From Methylobacter sp. (GTDB lineage Bacteria; Pseudomonadota; Gammaproteobacteria; Methylococcales; Methylomonadaceae): 56,500 bases of DNA. Position 1 is the stretch's first letter; each line of letters starts with the position of its first letter. The notes beneath the pieces are model-generated. The model saw only the letters and a list, made by a program, of their open reading frames with translations. It made no database searches and had not been told where the DNA came from. A program made the translations under genes and the position numbers. Below are positions 25,885-36,385 of this stretch, in pieces. The stretch spans positions 1-56,500 of the forward strand of contig JAUXXQ010000159.1 of the NCBI GenBank assembly GCA_030684815.1, read 5' to 3'.

Positions 25885-28800
25885 TTAATCCATATAAAAA
25901 TGGTAGCGGTTTTTGCCCGATTGCTTGGCGACATACATGGCCTGGTCGGCATAATCCAGCAGCAAATCCGCGTCATCACTATTATTAGGGCAGATGCTGA
26001 CGCCGATGCTGGCTGAGAGGTGGTGGGATTGGCCCTGAATGTCAATCGGCAGGACAATGACTTCATGCAGCCGCTTAACGGTGGCCACACACTCTTTCCG
26101 ATGATTCAGGTTCGGCAACAACACCACAAACTCGTCACCGCCGATACGGGCGACAGTATCCCCCTCACGCAGAATATTACTGATACGCCGGGCAATTTCA
26201 ATTAGCACCTGATCGCCAACTTGATGTCCCCAGACATCGTTAACCGGTTTGAATCCATCAAGATCGAGATAGCAAACACCCAACATCTTTTGCTCACGCT
26301 GGGTCTGGACAATAGCCAGTTTCATCCGGTCAGCCAACAACATCCGGTTGGGAATGCCGGTCAGGGCGTCATAGTGGGCGCTATGCCTCAACTCGTCTTT
26401 GTGCCGCTTGATCAACAGTTGGTTATGCACCCGCAGCAAGACAATCTCAGGATTGATGGGCTTGCTGATGTAATCGGCGGCACCTAACTGTAGGCCGTAA
26501 GTTTCAGATTCTTGGTCGAATGCGGCGGTGACAAAAATCACCGGGATATCGCGGGTCAACGGGTTTTCTTGCAAGTGCCGACAAACTTCGTAACCGTCCA
26601 TGTCCGGCATTCTCACATCCAGCAACACCAGTTCGGGATGTGGGAAATGCTGCGCAATCGCCAGCGCCCGTTGGCCATTTCCGGCGACTTTAACGTGGTA
26701 ATCTTCAGCCAACAGCATGGCCAGTATTTCCTGGTTGACACGCGTATCATCGACGACCAGGATAATTGGGCGTGGGTCTTTAACTGGCGCTTGGTCATCA
26801 GCGTGTCCCATTAAGGTGTCCAGTGCCGCTTTGGCGTTCGCATAATCGGTATCGAGAATAAACTGTACCAGTGTGTTGTAATCGCCCAGCTGTTCATGCG
26901 GGAACAGCGCTTTAAACCGAGAGAGCAATTCGTCATTGATAAAGCCGTGGTTGGCAAGCAGCCGATTCAAGTCGATGACAAGTTGTCGGTCGACAGTGAC
27001 ACCGACTGGCAACGGCTGCAACGGACGCTCACCCGAATCGGCCTCAAGCCCGCTGTCCGCTACAGCAGGAACCTCGAGCGCTACAGGTTTGGCCCAGCGC
27101 GCTAAGGTCGAGAAAAACTGATCCCAGTCGATCGGCTTGCAAATATGATCGTCCATGCCGCTGGCAAGGCAGCGCTGTTGGTCTTCAGGCATGGCATTAC
27201 CGGTCATGGCAATAATCGGCAGGTCGGCAAAGCGCGGATTGCTGCGGATGGCGCGTGTGGCTTTAAAACCATCCATCACCGGCATCTGGCAATCCATCAA
27301 TACCATTGCATAATCGTTGTCGTTAACCATGGCGACCGCTTCCGCGCCATTGGCGGCGATATCGACGCGGATGCCTTTATAAGCGAGTATGTCCGGTATC
27401 ATTTCCCGAACCGCCAAGTCATCCTCCACAAACAACAGATATAGATTGTCCAACTCGGGATAAGGCGCCGGTTTGACCGTTTGCGGGGACGACAGCCCGG
27501 ACTCGCTCAGCGGCTGTACGCCCAGGGTGATGGAAAAATAAAAACGGCTGCCAAGGCCGGGGCTGCTGTCAACCTCGATAACGCCACCCATTGCGCCGAC
27601 CAATTCTTTGCTGATAGACAAGCCCAAACCCGTGCCGCCGTATTTACGGGTGATGGAATCGTCAGCTTGGGTGAAGGCGTCAAACAAGTGGCTTTGCTGT
27701 GCTTCGCTCAAGCCGATACCGGTGTCAGTCACGCTAAAACGCAAACACGCTTGTCCGGCATCAGCCGTTAGCAGCTCGACCCGCACCGTCACCGTCCCCG
27801 TTGCGGTAAATTTGATCGCATTGGTCAATAAGTTGAGCAACACTTGACCCAACCTTAACGGGTCGCCGATTAACAGCCCGGGTATCGCCGGATCAACATC
27901 AAAATTCAACACGAAAGGCTTGCCGATGAGCAGCGGCATAGTCACCTCGGCCAAATAATGCATGACAGAGTCAAGTTTGAATTCGGTTTGCTCCAGTGTC
28001 AGCTTACCGGCTTCAAGTTTGGAAAAGTCCAAAATGCTGTTGACTATGCTCAATAACCATTTGGACGAGGTATTGATTTTATTCTGATAATTACGCTGTG
28101 TTGGGGTCAAATCGGTTTTTAGGGTCAAATAGGTCATGCCGATAATGGCATTCATCGGGGTGCGGATTTCATGGCTCATGTTGGCCAAAAACGCGCTTTT
28201 GATTTGCACCGCCGCTTGCGCCTTATCAGTCATGTCCTGAAGCTCTTCGGTGCGCTTGACCACTTGCTGTTCAAGCTCGGCTTGAATCCACTTGAGCTGG
28301 CGCACACGCCATAAATAAACCGCCAGCAACAAGCTTACAAACAGCCCTATGACCAGAAGACGAAACCACAGCGTTTGCCAAAACGACGGCGTGATGGTGA
28401 TGGGTAGACTGATGCCGGTTTCATTCCAGATGCCGTTGCTATTGGCGGCTTTAACGTGAAATACATACTGCCCGGGATTCAGGTTGGTGTAGGTCGCTAT
28501 GCGGTTGCCACTATCCGTTTTAACCCACTCGTTATCAAAGCCTTCTAATTTATAGGCATAGCTGTTGCGTTTGGGGGCGGAAAAATGCAGGGCGGAAAAT
28601 TTTAGCGAAAACACGCCCAAGCGCCACGGCAAAGTTAAGTGTTTGGGGTCGGTCACACTGCCCTGCAGGTCAACACCGTCGATATTGTTGCTATCGGCAA
28701 GCGATTGGTTAAGTATGCTGATGTCAGTGATTGCCACCGCTGGCGGCATCAGATTTTGCCGAACCTGTTCAGGATGGATCACTGTGAAGCCTTTGTAAGA

Positions 28801-30882
28801 GCCGAAATACAGCGTGCCTTCGGTATCGGCATAAGACGTGCTGTCCGAATATCTGGCCGCAACATTTTCGATGGCGGTCGTGTAATTGTTGAACGTCGAC
28901 GTTGCCGGGTCAAAGTGTGCGATGCCATCGGCCATACTGAGCCAAGGCTGCCCTGCGGCATCAAAACTGATGGCCCTTACGTTGCCTGAACTTAAACCGT
29001 TACGGCCATCATAATTATGGAAACTCAATTTGCCGTCTGCCACGGGCACGGCTAAACTGAGGCCGCTGAAAGTGGCGATCCAAACGTTACCGGCACGGTC
29101 TTCCCGAATATCGGTGACAAAATTATTGGCCAAACTGGCCGCATCATCAGCATCAAAACGGTAATGTTGGATCTGCCCGGTGGCGGGATCCAGCACCGCT
29201 AGACCGTTGCCCATGATTTGGCCGCTCCCCAACCAAACTTTGCCGGCACGGTCAACCATCAGCGTATTGACGGAGTTGCCGGCAAGACTGTTCGTATCCT
29301 GCGGGTCGTGTTGGAACTTGCGCAAAATACCGGCGCTTGGGGCATATTCAACCAAGCCGTTGCCTGTACCTAACCATAATGTGCCCTGGGCGCTCGGGAC
29401 AATTTTGTTGACAAAATTACTGGCGGCATCGCCCAACGTTATTTTTTCAACATACTGCGTCTGGGGGGCTATGCGGAATAAACCGTTTTGGGTGCCTAGC
29501 CATAATGACCCTTCCGGCTGTTGGTATATGCTATAAACAATACCGCTAGACAGTTGTTTGGCGGTTAGCGATTTAATAATTTGGCGGTTTTTCAAGTCGG
29601 CCAAAATGACCCCCGAAAAACTGCTTAGCCACTGCCGTCCCGAGTCGGCAGGCGCTATTGCCAGTATTGAGTTCTCAACCGTGCCGTCTGCGCCGTCCAA
29701 CATACTGGGCATCAGCTGTTCAAATCCGCCAACAGACAAATCAGTGCGGCTGACCCCGTTTCTCGTACCGACCCAAAAACCGCCGGTGCAGTCCAGTAGC
29801 AATGACAAAACTTGATTGTCGACAATACTATGGAGATCTTCGGTTTGATGCCGGTAAAGGCCGAATTGTTGCCGACTTTCATCCCAACGCAACAAACCGG
29901 CAAGGCTTGCTGCCCAAACCGTCTGCTCACTGTCTTCAGCAAAATGGTTGACCCGAGAACCCGTTGTGTTGGCTGACATTAACAACGGCTTTTTCTGGGC
30001 TTTGTCCTGTCCGGGTTGCCATTGGAATACGCCGTCCTCTGTGCCCAGCCATAAACGTTGCCGACTGTCCATAAACAACGACTTGATGTTATGTTCCAGT
30101 GCCGTGCTGCCTTTTGGCATGAGCTGGCGATGTTGGAACCCGGAACTGCCTGCCGGCAGATAATCGAGCCCTGAAGGCCACATCGAAACCCACAGGCCGC
30201 CTTGCCGATCCAACGCCAAGGCCTGCACATTATTATTGGCCAGGCTATCAGGCTGGGCCGGGTTATGGCGATAACTGCGGAACTGCCCGGTGTTGGGTTC
30301 AAAATGTTGCAGGCCGTCCCGTGTCCCCAGCCATAGCCCGCTGTTGCCATCCGAAATTATTTTTTGAATGGTGCGGCTGGCTTGTAAAGCATCTTGCTCA
30401 AGTGGCCGCTGGTATAATTTAAAACTGTTGCTTTCGCGTTCAAACAAGGCTAAGTCGCTGCGCGTCGCCACCCACAACCGCCGCTGCCCGTCCTCAAACA
30501 AACCGGTCACGTTATTGTTAGGCAGGTTGCCTGGCGTATCGGGTGCTGCCCGAAAATGCTTGGATTGGTAACCGTCGTAACGGTACAGGCCGGAATTAGT
30601 GCCGACCCAAATAAAGCCCTGATAATCCTGTAACAAGATTAAAGCCGAGTTGACAGTGGCCGTATCGCTTACCGTCACAAATTGCAATGGGGGCGCCGCA
30701 TAAGCCATGGGTAGCCCAGCCAGCAATAGTGTTAGCAGCCAACGCTTAATGGTTGCGGTATGGTCAAAAATAAATGCCTCCAGTTGGTTACGGGCTGTTT
30801 TGGTAAAGTGATTTCTAAATAGAACGGAAAAAAACACGAAAATCTCGTGGCTTTCGCGGACTCTATTTTTACAGACTATCAT
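25885..30882 (-). CDS. propeller-type hybrid sensor histidine kinase with two receiver domains and C-terminal GGDEF
   Basis: About 1666 residues (numbered from TTG 30885). Signal segment 46-63; two-component regulator propeller repeats about 70-710 (many WLGT.GL blocks); Y_Y_Y domain about 755-832; membrane helix 838-858; HisKA with His905 in MSHEIRTP; HATPase with TNAIKF and GTGLGL; receiver 1 (Asp1198) ; receiver 2 (Asp1423); GGDEF domain with intact GGDEF 1582-1586 and RxxD inhibitory site Arg1573-Asp1576. So it should sense a periplasmic ligand and make c-di-GMP. The conventional starts (TTG 30885, ATG 30882, GTG 30837) all lie in repeat A3. An ATT at 30771 preceded by CCTCC-complement GGAGG would give a neater signal peptide. 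Upstream lies a TonB receptor in the same direction. Confidence 0.9.
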   Translation of the reverse strand: MIVCKNRVRESHEIFVFFSVLFRNHFTKTARNQLEAFIFDHTATIKRWLLTLLLAGLPMAYAAPPLQFVTVSDTATVNSALILLQDYQGFIWVGTNSGLYRYDGYQSKHFRAAPDTPGNLPNNNVTGLFEDGQRRLWVATRSDLALFERESNSFKLYQRPLEQDALQASRTIQKIISDGNSGLWLGTRDGLQHFEPNTGQFRSYRHNPAQPDSLANNNVQALALDRQGGLWVSMWPSGLDYLPAGSSGFQHRQLMPKGSTALEHNIKSLFMDSRQRLWLGTEDGVFQWQPGQDKAQKKPLLMSANTTGSRVNHFAEDSEQTVWAASLAGLLRWDESRQQFGLYRHQTEDLHSIVDNQVLSLLLDCTGGFWVGTRNGVSRTDLSVGGFEQLMPSMLDGADGTVENSILAIAPADSGRQWLSSFSGVILADLKNRQIIKSLTAKQLSSGIVYSIYQQPEGSLWLGTQNGLFRIAPQTQYVEKITLGDAASNFVNKIVPSAQGTLWLGTGNGLVEYAPSAGILRKFQHDPQDTNSLAGNSVNTLMVDRAGKVWLGSGQIMGNGLAVLDPATGQIQHYRFDADDAASLANNFVTDIREDRAGNVWIATFSGLSLAVPVADGKLSFHNYDGRNGLSSGNVRAISFDAAGQPWLSMADGIAHFDPATSTFNNYTTAIENVAARYSDSTSYADTEGTLYFGSYKGFTVIHPEQVRQNLMPPAVAITDISILNQSLADSNNIDGVDLQGSVTDPKHLTLPWRLGVFSLKFSALHFSAPKRNSYAYKLEGFDNEWVKTDSGNRIATYTNLNPGQYVFHVKAANSNGIWNETGISLPITITPSFWQTLWFRLLVIGLFVSLLLAVYLWRVRQLKWIQAELEQQVVKRTEELQDMTDKAQAAVQIKSAFLANMSHEIRTPMNAIIGMTYLTLKTDLTPTQRNYQNKINTSSKWLLSIVNSILDFSKLEAGKLTLEQTEFKLDSVMHYLAEVTMPLLIGKPFVLNFDVDPAIPGLLIGDPLRLGQVLLNLLTNAIKFTATGTVTVRVELLTADAGQACLRFSVTDTGIGLSEAQQSHLFDAFTQADDSITRKYGGTGLGLSISKELVGAMGGVIEVDSSPGLGSRFYFSITLGVQPLSESGLSSPQTVKPAPYPELDNLYLLFVEDDLAVREMIPDILAYKGIRVDIAANGAEAVAMVNDNDYAMVLMDCQMPVMDGFKATRAIRSNPRFADLPIIAMTGNAMPEDQQRCLASGMDDHICKPIDWDQFFSTLARWAKPVALEVPAVADSGLEADSGERPLQPLPVGVTVDRQLVIDLNRLLANHGFINDELLSRFKALFPHEQLGDYNTLVQFILDTDYANAKAALDTLMGHADDQAPVKDPRPIILVVDDTRVNQEILAMLLAEDYHVKVAGNGQRALAIAQHFPHPELVLLDVRMPDMDGYEVCRHLQENPLTRDIPVIFVTAAFDQESETYGLQLGAADYISKPINPEIVLLRVHNQLLIKRHKDELRHSAHYDALTGIPNRMLLADRMKLAIVQTQREQKMLGVCYLDLDGFKPVNDVWGHQVGDQVLIEIARRISNILREGDTVARIGGDEFVVLLPNLNHRKECVATVKRLHEVIVLPIDIQGQSHHLSASIGVSICPNNSDDADLLLDYADQAMYVAKQSGKNRYHFYMD
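30769..30781 (-). promoter_or_regulatory. possible native ribosome site and ATT start of the hybrid kinase
   Basis: On the minus strand GGAGG (30777-30781) is followed after five bases by ATT (30769-30771), in frame with the kinase, giving a short leader before [20 protein letters not shown] starts are rare, so this may instead be a lost ATG. Confidence 0.35.
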
Positions 30883-30910
30883 CAAGCGATGTTGTTTCCC
30901 GGAAACCGTT
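30812..30910 (-). repeat. family A palindromic repeat, copy A3
   Basis: Read on the minus strand it runs from TTTCCGGGAAACAACATC through GTCTGTAAAAATAGAGTCC and CACGAGATTTTCGTG to ATTTAGAAAT. It begins three bases after the TonB-receptor stop and contains the first codons of the hybrid kinase. Confidence 0.75.
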
Positions 30911-30913
30911 TGG

Positions 30914-33250
30914 TTAGAAATCGGTGGACAGCATCACGCTGAAACTGCGCGGCGCCCCGACATAGTAAGCCGGGGCACGGCCGCCCGGGCCTTGGGCGCG
31001 GGCGGTAAAAAAGCTGCCGCTACTGGCATTCAAATTGAGGTAATCCTGATCTAACAAGTTATAAACATTGAGGCGCACGGTGGGGTCGCGGAACCAGCCG
31101 GTCGACGGCAAACGGTAGCCTGCGTCAAAACTGACCAGCGTATAACCGTCGATTGACTCATCGTTGACCAATGTTGCATAGCGTTTGCCGGTATATTTGG
31201 CCGACAAATTGGCCGACCAACCGCCATTACGGTATTGCAGCGCCGCGCCCGCCATATAATTCGGCACATCGGGAAAAGCTTTGCCTGCGGTCGCTTCGGT
31301 CGTATCAGCGGCCGTTTGCAGGTTTTGCCCGATGCGGCTGTGGGTATAAGTGAAAGAGCCGTACACGCTCCAATTCGGTAAAAAGCGCCAGGCGGATTCC
31401 AGTTCGACGCCTTGGGTGGTTGAATCGCCGACGTTGTAGTCGGTACTGAGGGTGCTGATTGGGTCGAAAGACGACGCAATGCGGTTGCGGTAATCGATGT
31501 AAAACAATGACCCGGAAAAGGATAAATCTTTGCCGTTATAGCGGTAACCTAAGTCCCAGTTGGTTGCCACTTCCTCATCAACATTCACTGGCTTTAGCGT
31601 GTAGCCGGTCAATTCGCCCTGATCGTTAAATTTGCCGCCGCGAATCAAGTTATACAGCACCGAATCGGGCGGTGCCTTGAAATTTTCGGCGCGATTGGCA
31701 AACACCTGCTGGCGCTCGGTCAACTGGTAACGGACACCCACACTCGGCAGCGGTCTGGCGTAAGTTTGTTTGATGTTGTACTCGGCAGCACCGCCTTCAC
31801 TGGCATAATTGGTGAAATCGCGCTCGATTTGGGTGTAACGCAAACCCAGTGACAAAGTGAGTTTGTCATCCAGAAAATTGATGTCGTCTTGGGCAAAAAA
31901 CGAATGCGAGGTATTGAGGGTCAAAAAATCGCGGCCCTGATAAGGCGTGCCGTTTTGTCGCAGCAGGTAGGTTGGGCGGCTATCCAGCCAAGGGTTGGCG
32001 CTATTGCCGGCGGCGTCGAACGTGACCGCCGGTTGGGTGCGCCGGTGGTGCGCGTGTTCAAACCAATAGCCTGCCATTAAACGATGGTTCGCCAACTGGC
32101 TGCGTAGCCGTGCAGTAACGCCGGGGCGCTGGGTTTCAGTGATTGCGCCGCTGTAAACCATCAGCGTATCCAGCGTATCGCCGTCGCCATTGATGTCCCG
32201 GATACCGCCGCCGAATTTATTGGCGTCATCGCTTTCCGCCAGCATCCTGAGTTGGTTGCCGCCAGTGCCGTAGCCGTAGTTGTAATAAGGGTCAACATCC
32301 AGCTGCAAATTGGAATGCAACTGGAAGCGGCCTTTCAGTGTAGCCAGATAATTGCGGTATGGATTGAGGTTAAGGTTGTAATAAAGGTCGCCCGGTATCT
32401 TTTCAATTTGTGCGCTGCCATTGACCCCGGCCAGCTTTTGCGGGGCGTGGCCGCCAAAATCGGCATCACGGCCGAGTGTTTGTATTTCAGCCTGGGTCAA
32501 TGTGCGCAAATTGTGGTTAAGCATTTGGTTAAACATCAAGCCGCCAGTAATGCTACTGCCGGGTGTTAGATTTAATACGCCTTTAAAATCAATATGCTCG
32601 CGGTCGGCGCCGCCATAGCCTTTCCATTTGTCGGCCTCGGCTTTGGACACCGAAACAAAGGCTTTGAAACGGTTGTCAGCCAAATAGCCGGTATCGGCGC
32701 GCAAAAAGGTTTTGTATGCATTATAAGCGCCGTAACTTTGCTGCACCCGAAAGCGTAACTGGTCGCTGGGGTCGGATGTGGTAAAGCCAATCGAACCGCC
32801 GGTTGCGCCGACCATTGGCGCATCGATGTCACCCGAACCCTGAGTGACGGAAATCTCTTCCAGATTCTCCATGTCCATTAATTCAGACGGATAAACCGCG
32901 TAATTACCGGCATCGTTAATCGGCGCGCCATCCAGGGTAACGCCGATTTGATCGCTGTTGAAACCGCGCATGCGCAGACCGCCGCCAAACAGGCCGGAAG
33001 CATCGTAGCTGTAGGTATTGACGCCCGGCAGCAAATCCATCGCCTGATACGGATTATTCTGGGTGTTTTTTTGTTCAATGGCCGGTCGGGAAATGACGCT
33101 GTGTGAGCGCGGCACATCCTGCGGGTTCATCAGGCCATTGCCGGGGGGCGCGACACCTTCAACCAGCATAGGATCGAAAGTTACACTGTCATTCGCCTGT
33201 GCTATAAAACCCGCAAAAGCGGTCGTAATAAAAACAAGCTGCTTCATCAT
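30914..33250 (-). CDS. TonB-dependent receptor
   Basis: From Met at 33250 it has 778 residues and a good signal peptide ([17 protein letters not shown]). Upstream in-frame starts exist to 33331 but add no conserved sequence. Plug features: [34 protein letters not shown] and [16 protein letters not shown]. The barrel ends with an aromatic terminal residue (SVMLSTDF). The extracellular loops include a [10 protein letters not shown] segment that resembles a calcium-binding loop. No Fur-type site was found upstream. Substrate not recognisable. It is immediately upstream of the propeller-type hybrid kinase in the same direction, so the kinase may sense the imported compound; that is inference from context. 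Confidence 0.87.
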   Translation of the reverse strand: MMKQLVFITTAFAGFIAQANDSVTFDPMLVEGVAPPGNGLMNPQDVPRSHSVISRPAIEQKNTQNNPYQAMDLLPGVNTYSYDASGLFGGGLRMRGFNSDQIGVTLDGAPINDAGNYAVYPSELMDMENLEEISVTQGSGDIDAPMVGATGGSIGFTTSDPSDQLRFRVQQSYGAYNAYKTFLRADTGYLADNRFKAFVSVSKAEADKWKGYGGADREHIDFKGVLNLTPGSSITGGLMFNQMLNHNLRTLTQAEIQTLGRDADFGGHAPQKLAGVNGSAQIEKIPGDLYYNLNLNPYRNYLATLKGRFQLHSNLQLDVDPYYNYGYGTGGNQLRMLAESDDANKFGGGIRDINGDGDTLDTLMVYSGAITETQRPGVTARLRSQLANHRLMAGYWFEHAHHRRTQPAVTFDAAGNSANPWLDSRPTYLLRQNGTPYQGRDFLTLNTSHSFFAQDDINFLDDKLTLSLGLRYTQIERDFTNYASEGGAAEYNIKQTYARPLPSVGVRYQLTERQQVFANRAENFKAPPDSVLYNLIRGGKFNDQGELTGYTLKPVNVDEEVATNWDLGYRYNGKDLSFSGSLFYIDYRNRIASSFDPISTLSTDYNVGDSTTQGVELESAWRFLPNWSVYGSFTYTHSRIGQNLQTAADTTEATAGKAFPDVPNYMAGAALQYRNGGWSANLSAKYTGKRYATLVNDESIDGYTLVSFDAGYRLPSTGWFRDPTVRLNVYNLLDQDYLNLNASSGSFFTARAQGPGGRAPAYYVGAPRSFSVMLSTDF

Positions 33251-33762
33251 ATAGTTGGAAAGGGGCAACATAAGCTCGAGCCTAATTACGAAATAACTTG
33301 GAATATTAGCGGTCGACCCACTGTCTGTCACGCTATTTAATTCGCCGTCAATGAGGGGAGCTGTGCTGTGCTGTGAGAAAACGGCACGGTATCCGCCGTT
33401 ATACCGCCTCGCCTAATCCGCAACCTTTGACGCTCTATTTTTACTGCCGTTGGGCACCTCCCTAAGCCAAACCCTGACGTTATTTGTATCGAATCGATAT
33501 TTAGTTGACAGCCTTCTCAGGCTTCTTTTATAGTATTGATCCGCTACTATACTGAAATAAAGAAAATATTTTATGCACCAGACATCCGCCAACACACAGG
33601 CCTATCCGGTACTTAAGGCTGTTGACTGCTCAAAATATCTAAGGTGGGTAGTTAGGCCCGGAAGAGGCAAACCTCAGAGGCGGGGAAATCAGTGCCAATG
33701 TTGATATGCCGTATATCAACGGAGTGGCGTTATTAACCATCAAAATAAAAGGTGTAAAAAAC
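33251..33762. other. 512-base gap: receptor leader and a structured leader for small genes
   Basis: The left part is the divergent upstream region of the TonB receptor. The right part has a good sigma-70 promoter (33505-33534) and then about 225 bases before the next credible start, with two hairpins: GAGG-CAAA-CCTC (33664-33675) and GTTGATAT/ATATCAAC (33700-33720). A 43-codon frame at 33573-33704 lacks a ribosome site. Confidence 0.5.
33505..33534 (+). promoter_or_regulatory. sigma-70 promoter candidate for the small-protein locus
   Basis: TTGACA (33505-33510), 18-base spacer, TATAGT (33529-33534). Transcription would start near 33541, leaving a long leader before the 57-residue gene. Confidence 0.55.
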
Positions 33763-33936
33763 ATGAACGAAGAAGAACAAACAAAAGACAAATTCTGGTT
33801 GTATGTTGCCGGTACAGTGATTGCCTTGTTAGTCACTATTGGCATGGTCAAACAAAGTGAAAACGAAAAATTTGCGCCGATCAAGCAGCAATTGGAAGAA
33901 GAAACCAAACTCATGAATATCCGTGTCTTGGATTGA
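33763..33936 (+). CDS. small single-pass membrane protein, 57 residues
   Basis: Starts MNEEEQTKDK at ATG 33763 with AAAAGGTG about eight bases upstream. The frame is open back to 33706, but that start lies inside a hairpin. One membrane helix at about 11-28 (FWLYVAGTVIALLVTIGM) is followed by a charged amphipathic segment. Not recognised. It sits 48 bases before a secreted Cys-rich protein in the same direction, so the two may work together. Confidence 0.55.
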   Translation: MNEEEQTKDKFWLYVAGTVIALLVTIGMVKQSENEKFAPIKQQLEEETKLMNIRVLD

Positions 33937-33984
33937 GTGTCACCCCCATTACACATCACTTAATATAATAATCAGGAGAGAACT

Positions 33985-34347
33985 ATGAAACTTAATTGGG
34001 TATGCTTGGGAATGGCGTTGGCTTTTTTTTCCGGAACAACGATGGCGACAGAATACATTTACCGTGACCTGATGGCTAACACACTGCCTTCGGCGGCGTG
34101 CGAGGCAGAATCCAACGCCATGGCGACCGCCTCAAAAGCCTACAATATCAAACGCTACAGCAAAACATTTTGCCAGTCGCAAGGTTACGGTTGGCATGTG
34201 GAAGCGGTCAAGGATGAAGGCAAAGCGGCCTGCACACCTTGCAGCGGCGCTAACCAAGGCAAAAGCCAATGCCATTTGGAAGATATGGTGGTGACTTGCA
34301 AACGTATCAAACCTGGTTCGGTCGGTATGTTGCCGGGAAAAAGTTAA
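33985..34347 (+). CDS. secreted Cys-rich protein, unknown function
   Basis: 120 residues behind a strong ribosome site (CAGGAGAGAAC). Signal peptide about 1-21 (CLGMALAFFSGTTMA), then a mature domain with six Cys (C39, C63, C83, C86, C95, C105), including a CTPC pair, consistent with three disulphides or metal binding in the periplasm. I do not recognise the family. The preceding small membrane protein is probably co-transcribed. A hairpin follows the stop. Confidence 0.65.
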   Translation: MKLNWVCLGMALAFFSGTTMATEYIYRDLMANTLPSAACEAESNAMATASKAYNIKRYSKTFCQSQGYGWHVEAVKDEGKAACTPCSGANQGKSQCHLEDMVVTCKRIKPGSVGMLPGKS

Positions 34348-34355
34348 TGGCAACC

Positions 34356-34387
34356 GCGTGAGTGCGAGGGCGATCCCTTGCTCACGC
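34356..34387. terminator. hairpin between convergent genes
   Basis: GCGTGAG (34356-34362) pairs with CTCACGC (34381-34387), and an inner AGGG/CCCT pair extends it. It lies between the Cys-rich gene and the periplasmic adaptor gene, which converge, so it could serve both. Confidence 0.5.
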
Positions 34388-34394
34388 TTAGCCG

Positions 34395-35384
34395 TTAATC
34401 ATTTTCATCCGGGATTTGTCCCTTTAACTCTTCCGATAACAGCATTTGACCACCGGTAATAACGACGTGCTCCCCCTCATGGATACCTTGCGCAACGAAA
34501 TAACCGCCGGTGGTCGCTGAAAATGAGCCAATAGCGCGGCGGCTGAATTGTTCTGCCGCGATTTTGACATAAACAAAAGCTTGATCCAGATACCAAATTA
34601 AAGCAGTCTTCGGAATAACGACGCCAGACTGGTTTTCGCCCCGCTCCGGTATCCATGCGACTACGCGCATCCCGCTCCTGATGTGTTTGGCATCAGCCTG
34701 AAAAAAATAGCTTTCGCCTTGCGCAATAGGGTCTGTTTGCGGCGCTGCTGAAATCAACTGGGCTTTAATTGCGCTGCTGCGGTTGCCGGACACGTCGACA
34801 GCAATGCTGTCAATGTCGCCTGGCAGTTGCTTGTCGGCGGGCAGGGTAATTTGTAACAAGCTCTGCGCACCGGATAAGAATGCCTCCAAGCGGCCTGATT
34901 CTGCCGTTAACGCCCAACCGGCAAGTTTTTCGCCCCAGTTGAGCCGAGCCTCATCAATGACGGCCTTGCCTTGAACGCTGCTGGTTTCAACCCGCGCCTT
35001 ATCGGCCTGCCATTGCGCCTGTTGCAGCTGTAAATTACGTTTTGAGGCCGCACCTTCGCGGTACAAATCCTGTTGCCGCTTAATGTCCTGCCCGGCCTGG
35101 GCAAACTTTGCCGCCGCGCTGCGGCGTTCCGCTTGCGCAACCAGATACCGGTGCCGTAATTCCAGTAGCGGTTGTATGCTGAGGGCTTTCCCGTAAGCGG
35201 TGAATTCAGCATAACGGCTTGTCGGCGCCAGCGTCACGGTCTGCAATCCAGCCGCCGACTGTGTTTTGGCCGAAATAAAAACAACGCCGGACTCGGGGGC
35301 TTTGGTGGCCGCCTCATCGTCATCATCTGCGAAAACCGGGGTCATGTTGATTATAAAAATACAGGCGATTAAAAAGGCATTCAT
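34395..35384 (-). CDS. orphan RND/HlyD-type periplasmic adaptor protein
   Basis: 329 residues with an N-terminal signal peptide (AFLIACIFIINMTPVFA), an acidic stretch (DDDDEAA), a coiled-coil hairpin at about 75-145, a beta-barrel region and a membrane-proximal end (VVITGGQMLLSEELKG, typical of metal-efflux adaptors). Adaptors of this kind bridge an inner-membrane pump and an outer-membrane channel. No pump or channel gene is next to it here, which is unusual. No good ribosome site is visible before the ATG at 35384. Confidence 0.75.
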   Translation of the reverse strand: MNAFLIACIFIINMTPVFADDDDEAATKAPESGVVFISAKTQSAAGLQTVTLAPTSRYAEFTAYGKALSIQPLLELRHRYLVAQAERRSAAAKFAQAGQDIKRQQDLYREGAASKRNLQLQQAQWQADKARVETSSVQGKAVIDEARLNWGEKLAGWALTAESGRLEAFLSGAQSLLQITLPADKQLPGDIDSIAVDVSGNRSSAIKAQLISAAPQTDPIAQGESYFFQADAKHIRSGMRVVAWIPERGENQSGVVIPKTALIWYLDQAFVYVKIAAEQFSRRAIGSFSATTGGYFVAQGIHEGEHVVITGGQMLLSEELKGQIPDEND

Positions 35385-35584
35385 GGGGATAATAAAGGCA
35401 TGTGTAGGTCAGTCCATGGTATAAGATTTCCGCTGTTAAGTGCATTTTTTGTTGTTTTTAAAAAATTGCGCGCTATCCTTCGACTGCATAAATGCAAAAG
35501 GTTGGACACCTGACGCAGGCACTTAGGCAACGCAGGGAGCCGCTGCCGAAAAAAACAAGCAACTATCACTATTAAGAGAGCATT

Positions 35585-35965
35585 ATGAGCGAGATACCGG
35601 ATAACCTAAAATACGCTAAAACCCACGAATGGGCACTGCTGGAAGACAACAATATCATTCGGGTCGGCATCACCGATTTTGCCCAGGCAGAATTGGGCGA
35701 TTTGGTTTTTATTGAATTGCCCGAACTAGGACGCAAAGTTGCCGCGCAAGAACATTGCGCTGTTGTTGAGTCGGTCAAAACCGCATCCGATTTGTTTAGC
35801 CCGGTCAGCGGGGAAATAGTCGCCATTAACGAAGCCTTAATCGATGAACCGGAACAGGTTAATGATGATGCTTACAGCACCTGGCTGTTTTGCATCAAGG
35901 CGGATGACCTGTCTGAGTTGGATGCCTTAATGGATGCCGACGCTTATCAACAGATGATTGACTAG
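35585..35965 (+). CDS. gcvH: glycine cleavage system H protein
   Basis: Lipoyl carrier that shuttles the aminomethyl group between the P, T and L proteins. 126 residues; the lipoyl-attachment site is Lys65 in VESVKTASD, and the THEWALL start block and GDLVFIELPELGR are typical. AAGAGAG precedes the ATG. gcvT and gcvP are not adjacent. In organisms with several H proteins, solitary copies can serve lipoate metabolism, but this one looks like a normal GcvH. Confidence 0.95.
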   Translation: MSEIPDNLKYAKTHEWALLEDNNIIRVGITDFAQAELGDLVFIELPELGRKVAAQEHCAVVESVKTASDLFSPVSGEIVAINEALIDEPEQVNDDAYSTWLFCIKADDLSELDALMDADAYQQMID

Positions 35966-36020
35966 GGATCAGACGAAAGCACGCGATAAAAATCTTAACC
36001 TTAAACTTTAAACATCAACA

Positions 36021-36380
36021 ATGGCCCATCAAAATGCAAAAGGCGTTAAACGCCTGATAAACGCCTGCTTTTTTTCTGCTGCCGGTTTTAAAGCAACCTG
36101 GATGCATGAAGAAGCGTTCAGACAGGAAGTGCTCCTGTTTATAGTCACAACCCCGTTAGCCCTCTGGCTGGGGCAAACCACCCTTGAAAAATTGCTGTTG
36201 ATCGGCAGTATCGTTTTGGTCATGCTGGTTGAATTATTGAATTCAGCGGTAGAAGCAGTGGTCGATAGGGTAGGGCTTGAACATCACGAATTATCAGGTC
36301 GCGCCAAAGATATTGGCTCTGCGGCTGTCATGATGTCGCTGGTCTGGGCCGCTGTCACGTGGGCACTAATTTTACTTTAG
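36021..36380 (+). CDS. dgkA: diacylglycerol kinase
   Basis: Small integral-membrane enzyme that phosphorylates diacylglycerol to phosphatidate, recycling lipid from envelope glycan synthesis. 119 residues with three membrane helices (about 34-50, 56-71 and 98-117). Catalytic-site segment ELLNSAVEAVVDR has Glu71, Asn74 and Glu78 in DgkA order, followed by HHELSGRAKDIGSAAV. No clear ribosome site before the ATG; it follows gcvH by 55 bases. Confidence 0.94.
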   Translation: MAHQNAKGVKRLINACFFSAAGFKATWMHEEAFRQEVLLFIVTTPLALWLGQTTLEKLLLIGSIVLVMLVELLNSAVEAVVDRVGLEHHELSGRAKDIGSAAVMMSLVWAAVTWALILL

Positions 36381-36385
36381 CCGCG

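Noticed and set aside
33251-33420. Fur box upstream of the second TonB receptor
   Set aside because: No 7-1-7 match of useful quality in the upstream region on either strand.
33573-33704. 43-codon plus-strand frame after the 33505 promoter
   Set aside because: No ribosome site; its Arg/Gly/Cys-rich end overlaps leader hairpins and may simply reflect RNA structure.
33541-33762. Known riboswitch (cobalamin or c-di-GMP type) in the long leader
   Set aside because: The conserved core strings of those classes are absent; only generic hairpins are seen.
35385-35584. Glycine riboswitch upstream of gcvH
   Set aside because: No match to the conserved GGAGAG-type cores or tandem aptamer layout.
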